A DNA stretch of 64,000 nt from Pestalotiopsis fici W106-1 (taxonomy: Eukaryota; Ascomycota; Sordariomycetes; Amphisphaeriales; Sporocadaceae), in NCBI RefSeq assembly GCF_000516985.1, contig NW_006917095.1, positions 3,732,942 to 3,796,941 on the forward strand. The letters are read 5' to 3'. The notes under the pieces were generated by a model. That model worked only from the letters and a program-made list of their open reading frames with translations, was not told the origin of the DNA and did no database searches. The position numbers and the translations under genes were made by a program. Below, piece by piece: positions 42,116 to 55,490 of the stretch (position 1 is its first letter; every line of letters begins with the position of its first letter).

Positions 42116-44573
42116 TGTGGAAAATTTCAAGCAAGACTCATGAAATATGAAGCTGTCTCTTGTGAGGACAGAGCTTGAAGACGTGGGCTCACGATATCAT
42201 GCAGCAAGGGAATTATTGTAGATGGGGTTACTTTGTCAGAAGTCTTGAGCTGCAGATTTCACATTCTTGCATCGATCATGCTACGTCTTTTTATTCCGCG
42301 TCATCCAGATATGACGTAGAATAGTATTCGGCGACCGGACACGAATCCGCATGGCGACCGGTCGGGAGTAAGCAAATATGGAGATGAAGGATGCGGCGAA
42401 GTGGCGATGCCATGCCGGCGTGTGGATGCCGAGACGTCAACTTGTGGGACCGAATATGTAAAAGGAGCTTCTATCTCTGACTGTTGCGTTATGTTTGCTT
42501 GATCGAGTTCAGTTTAGCCCTCAGAGTGTCGCTCACTAGTTGTTCCGTTTTTGTGGTTCAACGTTCCCTCGGCCACCACAACCATTATGTCGAATGCAGC
42601 TATCAAGGAGCATCAAGGAATGGCAGCCTCTTAAGCAAGGGAAATATGCTGTAGAATCATCTTTTATCTCCATTTCGCTCGTACTCCTCATCCGGCTTTG
42701 ATCGATGCAATTTACAATTGTAGTATGTCGATAAACGTTAGCTACGCCTATGTATTTGGTCGAGAGATCTAAGGTATTTATGAACAATGGTGCCAAAAAT
42801 GAGGCGGACAGACTACGAAGGTAGTCGGTATGTCTAGATCTGGAGTATTTGTTGGGGCGATACTCGTGGTCAAGCAGAAAGGCTGCGAGTCCAGATAGAA
42901 GCATGGGCAGGAAGTCATCTGTACTGGCGGGTTTCCTGCTGCCAGATCAATGGCCAGCCCTCCCGATGATTTATTTGTCAGCAAAGCGTGGGTATCCATG
43001 ATACTTGAAACCGGGCAGAGCTTAACTCATGTGTTCAACGCCACCGAGGCAGATCATATAACCTCGTTCATCAGGGCGAGGCGGAAGGTATGGCAGGCAT
43101 AAGCCTTGTGTAGATAGTATAACATAGTTGTATATCTCCAAGCCAGAAACATAGGTTTGGAAAGTCCAAGTAAAATTAGTTCTTTCTTTTTTTTTCTCAA
43201 CGACCTGGCCTGAAGACAATATTCTTGATCTTGGGAGCTAAGATACAGGCACCACCATGGCATGTCTCGCCACTATAAAAACTCGAAAAGAGGCATCGCT
43301 TGCACATTCTAAGATATGGTTCGACGCGGGAAATATGGTGGGTAAGAATTCGAAGTAGACTGTCGAGTTAGGTAGGTACTTAAGTAGTGAAGGTCGAGTT
43401 GCAAGATTGTGATTAGAGTTGAAACCAGAGCGGGGGCGAGGTATCGCCGATGCCCCGTGCATTGGCTTTTGCTCCATGAAGATTCCTGGGAGAAGATCAT
43501 TTTACCGCAACATGCGTTACTTTGCCAGTCACAATTCTACTTCTGCCAAATAACCATTTCGTGTTTTTTTTTTCATGTGCAATAAGTGGAACAGTGCCTA
43601 CTACCTAGGTTCATGGTGCCTGACGATCTGGCCCGTCTCCCGCATGGACGGTAGGTAGGATCCAACGAGAACCACCCCCGCCTGCCTAGTACTACTACTA
43701 CTTGCACTACACTAGGAGAGGCCCCAGCCGCCTCTTGAGGTACGTATTCTGTACCTCTGCAGAAAGATCTACCAACCTGTTTGCTACATACACGATATCA
43801 AGACGCCTTCATGAGCGATCATCTGGATATGTTGAGAGCTGATTCTGTATTATACTACTGAGACTCGAGACTGTCCCATGGTCGCTCATCTGCTGAGAAG
43901 TTTGAGTCTGGTAATTGAAAGTCACATCCAACCAAAGCCCACACGCTAAAAAGTAAAAAAAAAAAAAAAAAAAAAGCCTTGCAACCCAGAAAACGTAATA
44001 GGAAGTCTTGTTCTTACCAATGGATACGGGCCAATATAAGGGGTCGGGATCCTCGCCCATTCTGTTGAACTCCATGCTGCAGCTGTTTTCGATTCACTTC
44101 CCTACCACCCTTTCGCCTTGGTAACCGATGATTGGTCTCTGTGCCCTCCAATTCGTATGGCTCAAAGGCGAGAACGACAACCGTTGAGTGCTCACTAGTT
44201 TAGTAGCCATACATCACTCGCATCTTACTAGGTACCTGCTACCAATTACGCGTGTGCAAAAGACCTCTCATGCAGAGAGGGTCAGGGTTGCTCTTTTCAG
44301 CTTTCCCCGCATAATCAAGCTTCAGACTAAGTCCCCCAGCTCGCGCTCGTGATGTCAATGTCAATGAGCGCCCAGTGAAAGGGGGAAACAGAACTTTTCA
44401 CCTCCATTCAGTATTTGTTGTCGTCTGTCTCGCTGGTTCTCTCGCAATTTTGAACCCGTGCCATGTTCAATAGTATCAAGATCTGAAGATCTTGCTGCAA
44501 AGGGGCCCGGTCCAATAGCCCGGGGGCACTGAACACCAGATCTCACACTGTAGCAGATTTTCAAGCTTTAAAG
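42116..44573. other. Divergent intergenic region
   Basis: About 2.5 kb between the NmrA-type gene (-) and the Zn(II)2Cys6 gene (+). It contains TACCTAGG/TAGGTA words (43371, 43601, 43651) and a 21-base A tract at 43955-43975. A 122-codon minus-strand frame near 42536-42904 has no domain and looks like chance. Confidence 0.55.
43955..43975. repeat. A21 homopolymer
   Basis: Twenty-one consecutive A in the intergenic region. It could be a poly(A) tail left by a retrotransposed copy, but I saw no LINE- or SINE-like sequence beside it. Confidence 0.9.
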
Positions 44574-47164
44574 ATGCAGTCCCTCGAGGCTGTCCCCGTG
44601 ACTCCAACTCGGGCCAGTCCTCCAGGGACCACGACTTCCACCACTCCCATTAGAGTCAAGAAAGAAGAAGGGCCGGGGGATGATGACCTCGGACGAGTAC
44701 AACCTGCGAATCACAAGCGCACCGTGTGTGACAATTGCCGCAGAAGGCGTAAGCTATCCAGCCCTCAAACCCTGCTATAGCTCTTGGTTTGTACATCAGA
44801 CTCCCATCTTGTAGGATGAATACTCTTCAGTTAGAGCTGGTGTGAAGGATGGCATAGCGTCGCCCCCTCTCAGGCATGTGTAGCTGACCAAATGGGTGAT
44901 AGGAATTCGTTGCGATGGCCGGTTTCCATGTCAACAGTGCATGGGTGCGACTCTCACCTGCAAAAGAGATCATGTTCCCAGGAAGAGAGGCCCCAAGCGC
45001 GGGCATGGGCGGGTTATCAATGAGTTGAGAGCACAGGAGCACAAGCCGGCTCACGGGGCAGAACCTACCAGCGGCTCAGAGTATGACCACCACCCTTTGT
45101 GATTTGGACCTCCACGCTTTGTTTTGAGCTCAGCAGCTGAGGGACAATAGCATTGATGCGGATAATTACAACTCGACGACGACGTCCGCTGTCGCATCCG
45201 CTGCGCCATCACCACCGGGACAGCTCTTCGTACCGTGGACGGCTGTCACTTCAGATCCGAGAAAAGCATCCGAACCGAAGGGTCCTTTCACTAGCGATGT
45301 ATATCAACCTCGCATCCGGGATTATCGCTATTTAATTCCAAAGTGTGTTGACCTCTACTACGAACACATGTATCCAATCATGCCCCTAGTGTACATGCCC
45401 GCGATTCGTAGCATCATCGCACGAGACATGACATTCTCGGAGAAAAACCTCATCTATGCACTTAGTGCGCTCACATCCTTTCACATGGCAGGGAAGTCAC
45501 TCGCCGTCGACGGACAACCAGCATGGGACGAAGTCGGTCGCTTCTTTCTTGATGAATGTATATCTGTCAGACACCGATACGATTTTCTCGAAGACACGTC
45601 GTTATTCGCAGTCATATCGTCCTTTTGGCTGAGCACAAGCTTTTTTGAGATCAATCAAAGCCGAAAGTCGTGGTTCTACCTGCGTGAGGCACTAACACTA
45701 GCGACGGAAATCAGACTTCATGATGACAAGTCCTATACTGACCTGCCACCCGAGGAGACGCTCTGTCGCCAACGCGTGTATTGGATTCTCTTCGTCACCG
45801 AGCGAAGTTTTGCTATCCTGAGAAATAAGCCTCTCACTTTGCGCAAAACTCCTAGCCTGCCAACAACCAAACACAGCTACGAAGCTCCCGATATACACGT
45901 AGGCTTCATGAAACTCGTCAGCATCTATGTGCCGCTAGACGAGAGTTTTGTCAATGCCTGGAATGATGGCAGTGATCCCAGGGTTTCAGCAACAACTTAC
46001 CTACACTTGCAACGACTCCTTGCACAGCCGCTGGACTTCTTGCGGCCCAAGAGGAAGAGTCCCACCCCACCTACGACACTTTTCCCAACAACCATGGACA
46101 GTCCACAGGACGATGAGAGTGACGAACCAGATCCAACGTCGATACAAAAGGCGGATCTCATGATCACCCAGCAATGGCTCCGGCTGATCGTCTGGCAGTC
46201 CTCATTTAGGCAGGGTCTTCTTTCAACGGGTGCCAACGACCAGAGTTTCCACTTTCACTTTCCTTTGTCCATTGCACGAGACACCGCGTCAATTCTCCAG
46301 TCTCTGCCAAGTCGAGCAGTCGAAGTGCACGGCATGGGCATATTCGAAAAGATTTTTGAAATTGGCACATGGTGTATCAATGTAATGGGAGCGTACGACT
46401 CTGGAACTCCAAATCCGTCGAGGCCTTTTGGAGGAGCCTCTGATGGCGTGGCGGGAATGGATTACGTTGGAGGTGAATTGTCCCTCTTCGGACAATCTGG
46501 GCGCAGCGGCGCCGTGCTTGACCCCCTAGAGTTCTTCATCAAAACATTGAGTGCCAGTCCAAACAGCAAAACCATGTACGCGGATAAGCTGCTCATGTTC
46601 GCAGAGCAAACCCCAAGCGGGATGCGGACTAATCTCAGCCCAGTCATCATTCCCTTTGGGGGTTTGACTAGAGAGGATTCATGGAGCACAATCAGTGGCG
46701 CCATTGGGGAGACTGTAAAGGACGAGGCCGCAGATGGGGACGTATATTGTGATACGGACTTGACAACCGAGCCCATGACGATGGATACCGACCGTGGCAT
46801 GAGTCTGAGCGAGATTGTAATGACTTCGGGATTTGGGAGGGTTAATTCTGCATCAACAGATGAGCTGGGCTTGAACATTGTGACAACACGGAGCTCTGGG
46901 CATAGCACCTTGGACGGCGGACCACTTTCGGCTGGTCTATCCAATGCATTTTCTGATCTGAGCACGAGCGGCGACGAGTACAGCCTTCACCCGGTGTACA
47001 CGAATGATGTGCTGCCCGGTATGAGCATACCGGGAATGAATAGCATGAGTTCTGCGTCGGCATGGGCAAGTTCAGACCCAGATGAGGAACGGAGGAAGGG
47101 CCAAGCGCGGCCTCCTCCGGCGAATCCCAATGCCAAAGCGGAAAGGGTTCTTGGTATCTGGTAG
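44574..47164 (+). CDS. Zn(II)2Cys6 transcription factor with fungal-specific middle domain
   Basis: Three exons: 44574-44748, 44903-45080 and 45142-47164, giving 791 aa. The first intron (154 bp) splits the zinc cluster after CDNCRRR. The second (61 bp) lies in the linker; its donor GTATGA is chosen by phase and length, with a 43-bp alternative at 45099. The six zinc-binding cysteines are C52, C55, C62, C68, C71 and C78 (C-x2-C-x6-C-x5-C-x2-C-x6-C), followed by a basic KRGPKRGHGR. The fungal-specific regulatory domain covers about residues 170-360 (YYEHMYPIMPLVYMP, LSALTSFHMAG, WFYLREALTLATEIRLHDD, CRQRVYWILFVTERS). The 300-residue tail is acidic and Ser-rich, a probable activation region. 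The domain layout is like that of sugar-utilisation regulators, but the target is unknown. Confidence 0.9.
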
Positions 47165-47851
47165 TTCTGGCGATCAATGCTTGGGATATCGGTCTCCTGA
47201 TTTAACATGTTGGATACTGGGGTTGCATTATATATGTTTTGGGCAGGGAGTATTGGTGTCATACATGGCCCTTGTTGGAAGGCTGGCTGACTGTTACGAC
47301 TACGAATGAACTTTAAACAATGCAGATGGTTAAGCTGGGTGGATGATTTCTATCCATGATATACCGTATAAATGCAATGATCATCATTTCTGAACCCTTG
47401 AATGAAAATTGACCAGATTATATAATATTGATGGCATCCAAAGTTCCTACGCATTGGGAAGTTTTGTGACTGTTATCCTTCAACACCAACAGAACGCACG
47501 GACCATCATGGCGTGTTGCAATATTTTGCGAACAATTCCAATTTCTCAAGATCACATCAAGTCAGGACGCGGGTCAGTACTTGGTCGTAATCGAGAAAAG
47601 CATTGATTCACTTGAATGCGCAATAGACATATGGCATAGACCGAATTCTTGACGCTCGTTTTCAAAGCCTTGAAACTAAGCAGTGGGGCCAGTGAGGAGG
47701 CAGAAAATCTCATTCTGTGGTTGGGTTGAAGCTTGAACAATCCACCAGCTCTGAGGGAGTCCAGAGCATTGGTTCCGGCTTGCGACCTCCTGGCTATGCA
47801 GAATACTAGTTGGAACCTCGAGGCTCTAAAAAGTTATTCTTTCTCGTTACC
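47165..47851. other. Intergenic, no gene seen
   Basis: About 690 bp: terminator side of the Zn(II)2Cys6 gene and promoter of the AlkB-like gene. No coding content recognised. Confidence 0.6.
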
Positions 47852-48556
47852 ATGGAGGAACTCCCCATCCGGCCGTCTGGGCTCTTTTGGCAGGACGACT
47901 TCATCACACCGGAGCACGAGGCCAAATTGATCGATATATTCCGGCATGAGCTCGAGTGGCCAGACCGCGCGGGTCGCCTTTCGCTACATTATGGCTACAC
48001 ATTTGACTACAAGACGTTTGGCGTGGACCCGGACGTCCCCTTCAAGGCGTTCCCGGACTGGTTGGTACCGCTCATCCCCACGCGGGAGGACAGGCAGCCG
48101 GACCAGGTCTGCCTCCAACACTACCCACCGGGAGCCGGCATCCCGCCGCACGTGGACACACACTCGGCATACGATCAGCTGTATGCGCTCTCGCTGGGGT
48201 CGCCAGTCTTGATGCAGTTTCAGCTAGGCGGGAGCGGTGAGGAGGGCAAGGAAAACCGAGTCGAGGTCGATCTCACCCCGCGGAGCATGCTGCAGATGTC
48301 CGGGGATTCGCGGCTGCACTGGACTCATGGCATCAAGAAGCGCAAGACGGATACGCTGCCCGATGGTACTGTCAGGAAGCGCGACGACCGCTGGAGCATC
48401 ACCTACCGCTGGATCAGGGAACCGGCCGTTTGCGAGTGCGGCGATGTCAAGCTCTGCGACACAGCGCAGATGAGGGTTGGCATTGAGAAGGAGTATCGAT
48501 GGAAACAAGGAAATGAGACCTCGGATGGTGTGGCCGCCGCCGCCGCGACATCATGA
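47852..48556 (+). CDS. AlkB-family Fe(II)/2-oxoglutarate dioxygenase
   Basis: Single exon, 234 aa from the ATG at 47852, with Kozak-like ACC before it. The iron-binding triad is H100 and D102 in PPHVDTHSAYD, and H159 in HWTHGI. The 2-oxoglutarate-binding R-x5-R is R180 and R186 in RWSITYR. The substrate lid region (RLSLHYGYTFDY) and ALSLGSPVLMQF match the eukaryotic group around human ALKBH8. The RNA-binding and methyltransferase domains of that protein are absent, as in many fungal members. Such enzymes oxidatively remove or alter alkyl groups on RNA, DNA or protein. A Cys-containing C-terminal patch (CECGDVKLCD) might bind metal. The tail is Ala-rich. The exact substrate is unknown. Confidence 0.9.
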   Translation: MEELPIRPSGLFWQDDFITPEHEAKLIDIFRHELEWPDRAGRLSLHYGYTFDYKTFGVDPDVPFKAFPDWLVPLIPTREDRQPDQVCLQHYPPGAGIPPHVDTHSAYDQLYALSLGSPVLMQFQLGGSGEEGKENRVEVDLTPRSMLQMSGDSRLHWTHGIKKRKTDTLPDGTVRKRDDRWSITYRWIREPAVCECGDVKLCDTAQMRVGIEKEYRWKQGNETSDGVAAAAATS

Positions 48557-51500
48557 TTACCTACAAGAGCTGTCATTTTTGCAATCTTTACAAGGCTGAT
48601 GGGCCAAGATCCTTTGCGCATTGGGATTACAATCAGGCGTTCGCCGTTTGTATCATGATTTCCACAGGGAAACAGCCGCAACGTTGCATTGTCTGAGAAA
48701 TCTCCAGGACTCAAGCATGTCCACGGCCTTTAAGGATGCTCAGCTTGACAAGAAACGACGATGGAACTCTCCATCTCTACAATCTTGATCGTGAAGCGAA
48801 TCTCGCGCGGGAACACCATCCGAGCTTTTATGATTTAACGCTGCAATTACTCCGGCAGGTTGTCAAAAGTCGTGCAGCAACCAGCCCATCAAAACTATAT
48901 GTCAATGGGGTACCTAGGTAGCGTTCTACGCATTGGCCTTGAGCGGCAAGTGGAGCACATATCAAAAGGCAAATCCAGAGTGTCAACGATCTAACATGGT
49001 GATTGCTACATGAGGCGTTGCAAAAACCACGTGTTGCCGAGACATGTATATTATGGAAATTGGGGTGGCTCAAGACAGCAGTAACATCTCGTCCACAATA
49101 GCAACAAGCTTACCGGTATTCTATGAAAATAGATATATGGAACAATAATTTCCTGATAAGCATGAATTGAGTACAACTACTACAGACTACGGAAACCGCC
49201 ACAATTTGGGAATATGGCGCTTGGTTGTGTCTCAGTTGAGCAAGTAAGGAACCGATCGATCTTGTGAGGCGATTCTGAAAGTCAAGGCAAGAGAGGCCTT
49301 CAATAAGCACAATGTGAGTTGGCCTCTTTTTACCTGCGTCGCTAATGCCTTGGGGTCAGGGGGCCATTTTCGTGCCCAACATGTATCCAAAGCCCAAGCA
49401 CAGCGTCTGTACGACAGATCCATTGGCACAATCTGGATGCAGTCGACCTCATGAGGAGTCAACAGACATTTGATCGTACTCGGCATTGCTCGATTACCTA
49501 GCCCACCTAGCTAGGCGCTAGGTACCTTTGAACCTGCAAGTTCTTCGTGGCACCAGACACGAGCCGGAACCCCGTTCGGCTTTGGTTCGAGTGAGACATG
49601 TACGAGAAGTCGGTGCGACTGTAGAAGAGGAAAGTAATGCGAGACAAGACACCAGGTTGTTTTCATATCATGTACTTGAGCCCATGGGGCAAATTATGAA
49701 AGCACTTGTACAGATTGTTTCCTCATAGATAAGGCGTGGCTACATGGCGATGACACTTATTATTTTCAGTTCAACCCCAGACTCACTACTTTCAGACCCG
49801 ATCAAACGTGACACCTCCCTGGGGTGTCTCTGGAAGTCAAGATTTTGCAGACCCAAAGCGCCGGTGGCGCAAAGGTTGGGGCCGGCAGCGGATCGGCCCC
49901 GAGAGGAAGAGCCAGACTCGCACTTGGATTTGGTTGCTTTTTAGTATCAGGTTGCATGGAGGTTATGTATGTATGGCCAAAGTCTACAGTATAATAAGAA
50001 GTAACTGGTGCGTGTGAGCCATTGACCAATGCAAAAGGGGACGGTCTCTTCGTTTGGAGATTCTTTCTTCGCCATTCACGCGTTAGCCTGGCTGTCTTAA
50101 GGGATGTATGTGGTTTTCAATTTGCATGCTGCAGATTGGTGACAAACAGCTAACTTTTCCGTGTAACCATTCAGATTATAGTGTGCCAATTACATGCGAC
50201 ATCCCCCCACCGAGGGCTTGATGTCGCCTGTGTAGCCGTCTACATTGGCTCCAAGTGTTTTGCCCCGTGTCTCGGTCTATGTCTGACATGGAGTCAACTT
50301 TTGTTGGTTGAGTGATCGTGGATTCGAGCAATAGACAAATACAAGAGAAGCGTTATGAGGCGAGATCGAGACTTTCAATGTGCTTGATAGATGGATACAA
50401 TACTGCAGAGTACATTTACATATCTACCTGCTACCTCAAGCTCCAAACATTGCAATGTTGTTTTCAAGTTACAATTCAGCATAGCGAGTTGACGTGGGAA
50501 TACCTAGGTTAGTAGCTCTGCAGTGCTGCACGTCCAGCCGCGATGAAGAAATGAGTGGCTGCAGCGCTCATCATCATTGTCATCAATCGCAATCCGGGGG
50601 GCTGGTCTTTTTCTTCGACGCGTTGCTACCCTCAGTGTAGCACCCGTAGCTTATAGACAAGGTAGGAAACAAAACCCCCCTGCTCAGTGACTCCCAGAAG
50701 CTGGTTAGGTCGCCAGCACCAATCACGGCCGGATCCAGTGTTGTGGGTGGAATCTCCCTCGACCGAGCGGTGCCGCTACCCAAGTGTGTTGTTGCACTTG
50801 GGCCTTTTCTTTTTCGGCTGGGCATCTCAGAGTCCCGTCCCCTGTTTTAGGTTCAACAAATCACTGGACGGGGGTCTTTGGGTCGTCACATTTTCCCTTC
50901 TTTTCTTTGGCCCTCCAATTTTCGTGTAAAGTGCGTGCATAGACAGGTGGAGACAGACGTGTGCCATCACGCGAAACCCTGCGAATTCCCGTTTGTCGTG
51001 TGCTGGGTACTCGTCGTAGCGTACTACGTATACTACTTCGTACATGGCTCTCATCCGACTCCATCGTTGGACCACTTCAAAGCACTCCGTGGCTCATGTA
51101 TTACATATCTACTAATAGGTCAGGTTGCTATAGCAAAAAGAGGCATGTTTGCTGTTGCCATGGTTGCGGCATTGTATCTGTTGGTTGGGATAATGCTACT
51201 AGCAGAGCACTACGGGTGGGAAGGCACGCGGGGCTCAGGGCTGACTTCCAATGATGGCTGGCATTGATCGCTTTCTCACCACATGCATCATCGCCAAAAT
51301 GGCTGGCGTGGTCCCCAAAGAAAAAACCCACAAGGCGCTAAGAGGCACCACGGCACTCGCTAATTTCACGTTCCTGGACCCAGCCCAAGCAAAGCCGCCG
51401 ATGCCGTTCAACCATATCACAGGTCTTATGCCACTTCTGTGCTAGCAGTGGTCACTTTGCTTGTCCAATTTTCAGCATCCAGCCTAGCCCAGCCAGAAAA

Positions 51501-52689
51501 GATGCAAGGCACCGCATAGGAAACAGCAGGGATCGCTGGAGGACGGGGCTTGTCAGTGGAGTCTTTCTGCCTTTTGATCGTGGGCAGTTCCGGGGGGCAA
51601 GATGGGACTAAGGTACCCCCTGCAGACAGCGTTCTTCAAGGTTGTAAATGCTTGGGCACGAAGCTCTGTACTCTGTAGATGGCAAAATCTCTACCTGGAC
51701 AATGTAGGCAGAATTCCAGTCTCTCCCCTTCCGAGAACGACAACACCAACGGCCAATTTGGCGTTGCTTCCATCGTCCTACCTCGTCTCCTCTTCTGCCT
51801 TCTCGAGTTGTCTCATTCTTTCCGTGACAGATCGGATCGCCAGGCTACCTAGAGCTGAGACACGCAGCATTAGACACCATTGACCCAACGCCTATTATCA
51901 CTTTGCTACGGGTACTTGTCTCCCCTCTAGCCATCGCTCATTGAGCAGGCCACACCCTGAACGTCCCCTCTGCTTGTTCCCACCTCAACTCCACCATCGC
52001 CCAAGATTGCCCACTTACACAACCATCGTCATTGATCCTCGGAAACGAAAACAAAACAGCTTTTACTAGTAAACAAGACGATTGCTATGGTGTACAGAAA
52101 GCCGCCATGCTCCAGCACGCAGCACAATATCCGTGTAGCCTCTGAACTTTCCTCGGAGCAATTGGCGTTGCATTAGCTACCGAGAGAGGCTAAATCCAAG
52201 ATTCCGTCTACCCACCAAGCGTTGCCCACGAGCCAGCGACAGCAACGGTGCCAGGTACACTGCACTATAGCAGTGGTATTTCCTATACCCGCCCACGCCG
52301 CCTCGTTTTCCGATTTCATAGATCAGACGGACTTCATGCCATGTGCCGTTGACGTAGGCTGGGCTCGACTCGAACAAGTTTGGACGCTCTCTCTTTTGTT
52401 CTTTGCAATTGCTGGGAATGGAGAGCTGAAAGTTGGTATGTGTTATTGGATTTCTTTTTACTTCCTTTTTTCCCTCTCATGTCTCAGTCTCGCTTTCTTG
52501 TTGCATTCTAGCTGACAAGTAAACCCATCGATTCAGCAACAATTTGAAGTCGCAACCAGTTCGAGGCCCGAACTGGCCGAGGCAGGAATAAGGGAGCTTT
52601 TGCCTTGATTTCGGCGAAGCCTACGAATCACATACATACACCTCGTACACCTACAATTTACTCCCATACAACCACAGCAAACCTATATC
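48557..52689. other. Long intergenic region
   Basis: About 4.1 kb with no convincing gene. A nested palindrome of CCTAG/CTAGG elements lies at 49495-49524. Pyrimidine-rich DNA from about 51700 to 52680 marks the leader of the centrosomin-motif gene. The many small frames lack ATG starts or domains. Confidence 0.55.
49495..49524. repeat. Nested CTAGG palindrome
   Basis: Outer arms TACCTAG (49495-49501) and CTAGGTA (49518-49524) enclose the perfect palindrome CCTAGCTAGG (49506-49515). It uses the same TACCTA/TAGGTA word found in several other intergenic regions here. Confidence 0.65.
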
Positions 52690-55490
52690 ATGGATGGCAC
52701 TGGGGGACGAATTGAGCCATTGGGCTCGCTTTCGCCATCTGGGACGAGTACACCTAATTCACACTCGCACCGATTTCACCACACACACTGCACCTCGAGC
52801 AGTGCGCCGACTCCGCAGCCTTCGAGTTTTCTGCAGCAGAGAATACAGCAGAGGCGAGCAGAAAAGAAAATGAGTGAGGCGAGTCTCAGTAATTCTGCTG
52901 GGAGCGCCCGTGACGATGGCATCATGACTCGCAGCTCGTCAGTCCGAAAACATGCTGCCGCTACATTGCGTCCGACTCCTCCCAATACGGACGACGATGA
53001 CTTGAAGGTCATGGGCATCAAGGAGATTGAAAAGGTGAGAGTCCCGGGCTCATCTCAAGAAACCATGCCATTTGTTGCTGACACTGTTGCTAGACCATTG
53101 AAAAGTTGAAAAAGCAGAATTGGGATCTCAAATTGGAACTTTACCACCGGCGGGAGCGCCAGGCCATGCTCGAAGAACTCGCCAAAACGTCTCAAGAACG
53201 AGCAAAGATCCTACAAGATGAGCACGCCAGCATTATTGCGCAGCAAGCAGAAACAATGCGCCTCAATGACGACCTTGCGCAAGAGCTAGATAAGCGTGAC
53301 AAAGCCTTGTTCGAAGCTATTGATATGATTGTGGACTTGCAAACGACTGTGGCTGAGTTGGAACGAGAGAAGGCCATGGTCCGTATCGTTGAAGCAGACC
53401 TGCATGGACCCGCCATATCAGGACAAGTCGATAATTTTGATCGAAGCACGAATGCAAGACCTTACCAGCCAAACTCATCGGGGCTTCCTCTAACTACAGA
53501 CTTCTCCAGTCGTCTTGGCGATCCAAAGACTCTGGAGCGCATGTCAAGCTTCCTGTCTGAGCGCGGCGAGCGTACTGCAAATTTACGCGATATGATATTG
53601 CACAATAAGAGCAGTTTTTTCCATTCGCGGAAGATATCTGAGGCGAGCACCATTCAGAGCGAATTCAATCGCAGTGTCAGTCCCGGCGTCAGCCTTCTCA
53701 GTGAAAGTTCTTTCCTAAGTGTTTATGGCATGAATAAGAGAACCCCAGACCAGATGCTTTCACCGCCCGAGCCCGAGGAACCATTAGTGATGCAAAGCAT
53801 CGAAACGCCGGGGCCAAGGAGAAATACTCGCAACTTCTCTGATGGTTCTAGAGCTTCCAGTATCATCACTCCTTTGGCATGGGCAGATTCACAGACCAAG
53901 TTTCTCGACATTAGGTCACCATTACAGCAGCTTGAAAGACTAGATGGCAAACTCTCTGTTGAGGGGGGCTCGCGCCCAACAACTTCTAGCGCAGCAAGAT
54001 CGGCTCATCCGCCAGTCTCACAGCGACAACGGGCACAAATAAAAACAAACCAGGAAAAGAGGGACTCGCTGCGTCGAGTTGTCACATCATCGCCAAACGC
54101 CGACGACTTGGCGAATGCCCACATGCTTCCACCAACGCCAGACACTACCTCGAGCTCAATGTTGCGCCGACACCAAAACTCGCACGAAACACTTTCTGAA
54201 AAGTCTAGTATCACTCCCCGAGAGAGCATCGCGCATGAAATCCACATGACTCCTGTAACAGCTTTGCCTCCTCAGATATCAACCAGTTCTGCCCAAGGTG
54301 ACTTTTCTCGCCCATTGTCCAAGTTGGCAACAACAGAGCGTCCAAGTTTCTTGGGGGCCCCACTTCCTGAAGAAGAGGCATCGCGTACCCAGCAACTTGT
54401 GCGGACAGCATCTCAACGACCTCGTTCGGCTGATGAGACGACAATATCTCGTCATCTTGCGAACAGCTGGGATTCCGACAGCGACTCTGAAGGTGGTGCT
54501 GATGCATATTCTGAAGCCAACGACATGGACTATTGGATACGAGAAGGCGCGAAGCCTAACCCCAAATCCACAGCTCCTCGCTCAACTTCCCCGGATCTCT
54601 TCAGCTTCCCTACTGAGTCTGGACGATGGGAGACCGATGTCATTTTTGGCGCGATGCGAGGCACTGGCTTTATGGGTTCTCCAGCTCCGGGTCTCAAGCG
54701 CGACCCCATGGACCAGCTCTCCTCAAGCCCATTGATTGCCCCAGAAGATGGCGTTTACTATCCGCCTGAACCAGATGCACCCGATGGAGGCATCAGCGCC
54801 CCTCAACGTCAATCTAGTCGTTCAGCCAGGACCAGCAGTATGACAGGCAGCGAAAATACGCTGGAACCAGTCAAGGCTAGAAAGGGCCCTGTCCGTTGGA
54901 GTGACTCCACACGAGGTTCTGGGCGTACGAGAAGTAGCAGCATTGACTCTGCTGCCCTCTCATCCTCGGTGAATGGTCCTACCAAGTATCTAGGCGATGG
55001 ATCAGGCGCACTGAAAAGAACCAACCATCCGCCTCTTGCAGGCCAGCCGGCGAGGCAGAAGAAACCCAGTACGCTCAACAGACTATTCAGAAGATCCCTC
55101 GGAGGCTCGCAGGACCAGGCAGAGGAAGACCAAGAACAAAGAACTCCGACGGGTCAGGCGCATGCACGCCCACGAAGGAGTATACACTCAGGAAGGAGTA
55201 GTGTGCCACCGCCAGCAACAACGCCTTGGCGGGCTCCTGCAGCAGTGTTAGAATCTGACCTCACGAGCGCAACACCGCCTCCAATTATGAGGAGCCGCGG
55301 ACATCGTCCAGACTTCGAGCTTCACAAGAGCGGTGATAAGCTTCAAACTCCACGAAGTTCCAGAGTGGTGTCCCCTAGTCTCCTTCACCAAGTAACATCT
55401 GAGACGGATAATGAGATGGATACACCCCAGAGTGGGCGGCGCAAATGGTTGAGCCTAGGGAGACGAAACAGCCTGAGAGGCCGCAATTAG
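52690..55490 (+). CDS. Centrosomin-motif (Cnn_1N) microtubule-organising protein
   Basis: Two exons, 52690-53034 and 53094-55490 (59-bp intron, phase 0), giving 913 aa. The first 100 residues are Ser/Thr/Pro-rich. The centrosomin N-terminal motif 1 begins at about residue 106 and crosses the splice junction: VMGIKEIEK joined to TIEKLKKQNWDLKLELYHRR. This motif recruits or activates gamma-tubulin complexes in Cnn, fission yeast Mto1/Pcp1 and Aspergillus ApsB-type proteins. A coiled coil continues to about residue 215 (RQAMLEELAKTSQERAKILQ, then DLQTTVAELEREKAMVRI). The rest is long and disordered, rich in Ser/Arg/Pro, with a very basic C-terminus (RRKWLSLGRRNSLRGRN). It probably acts at spindle pole bodies or septal microtubule-organising centres. 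Which ortholog it is remains unclear. Confidence 0.88.

Noticed and set aside
43955..43975. A21 tract as the poly(A) end of a retroelement
   Set aside because: No reverse-transcriptase, SINE-like or target-site-duplication sequence found on either side.
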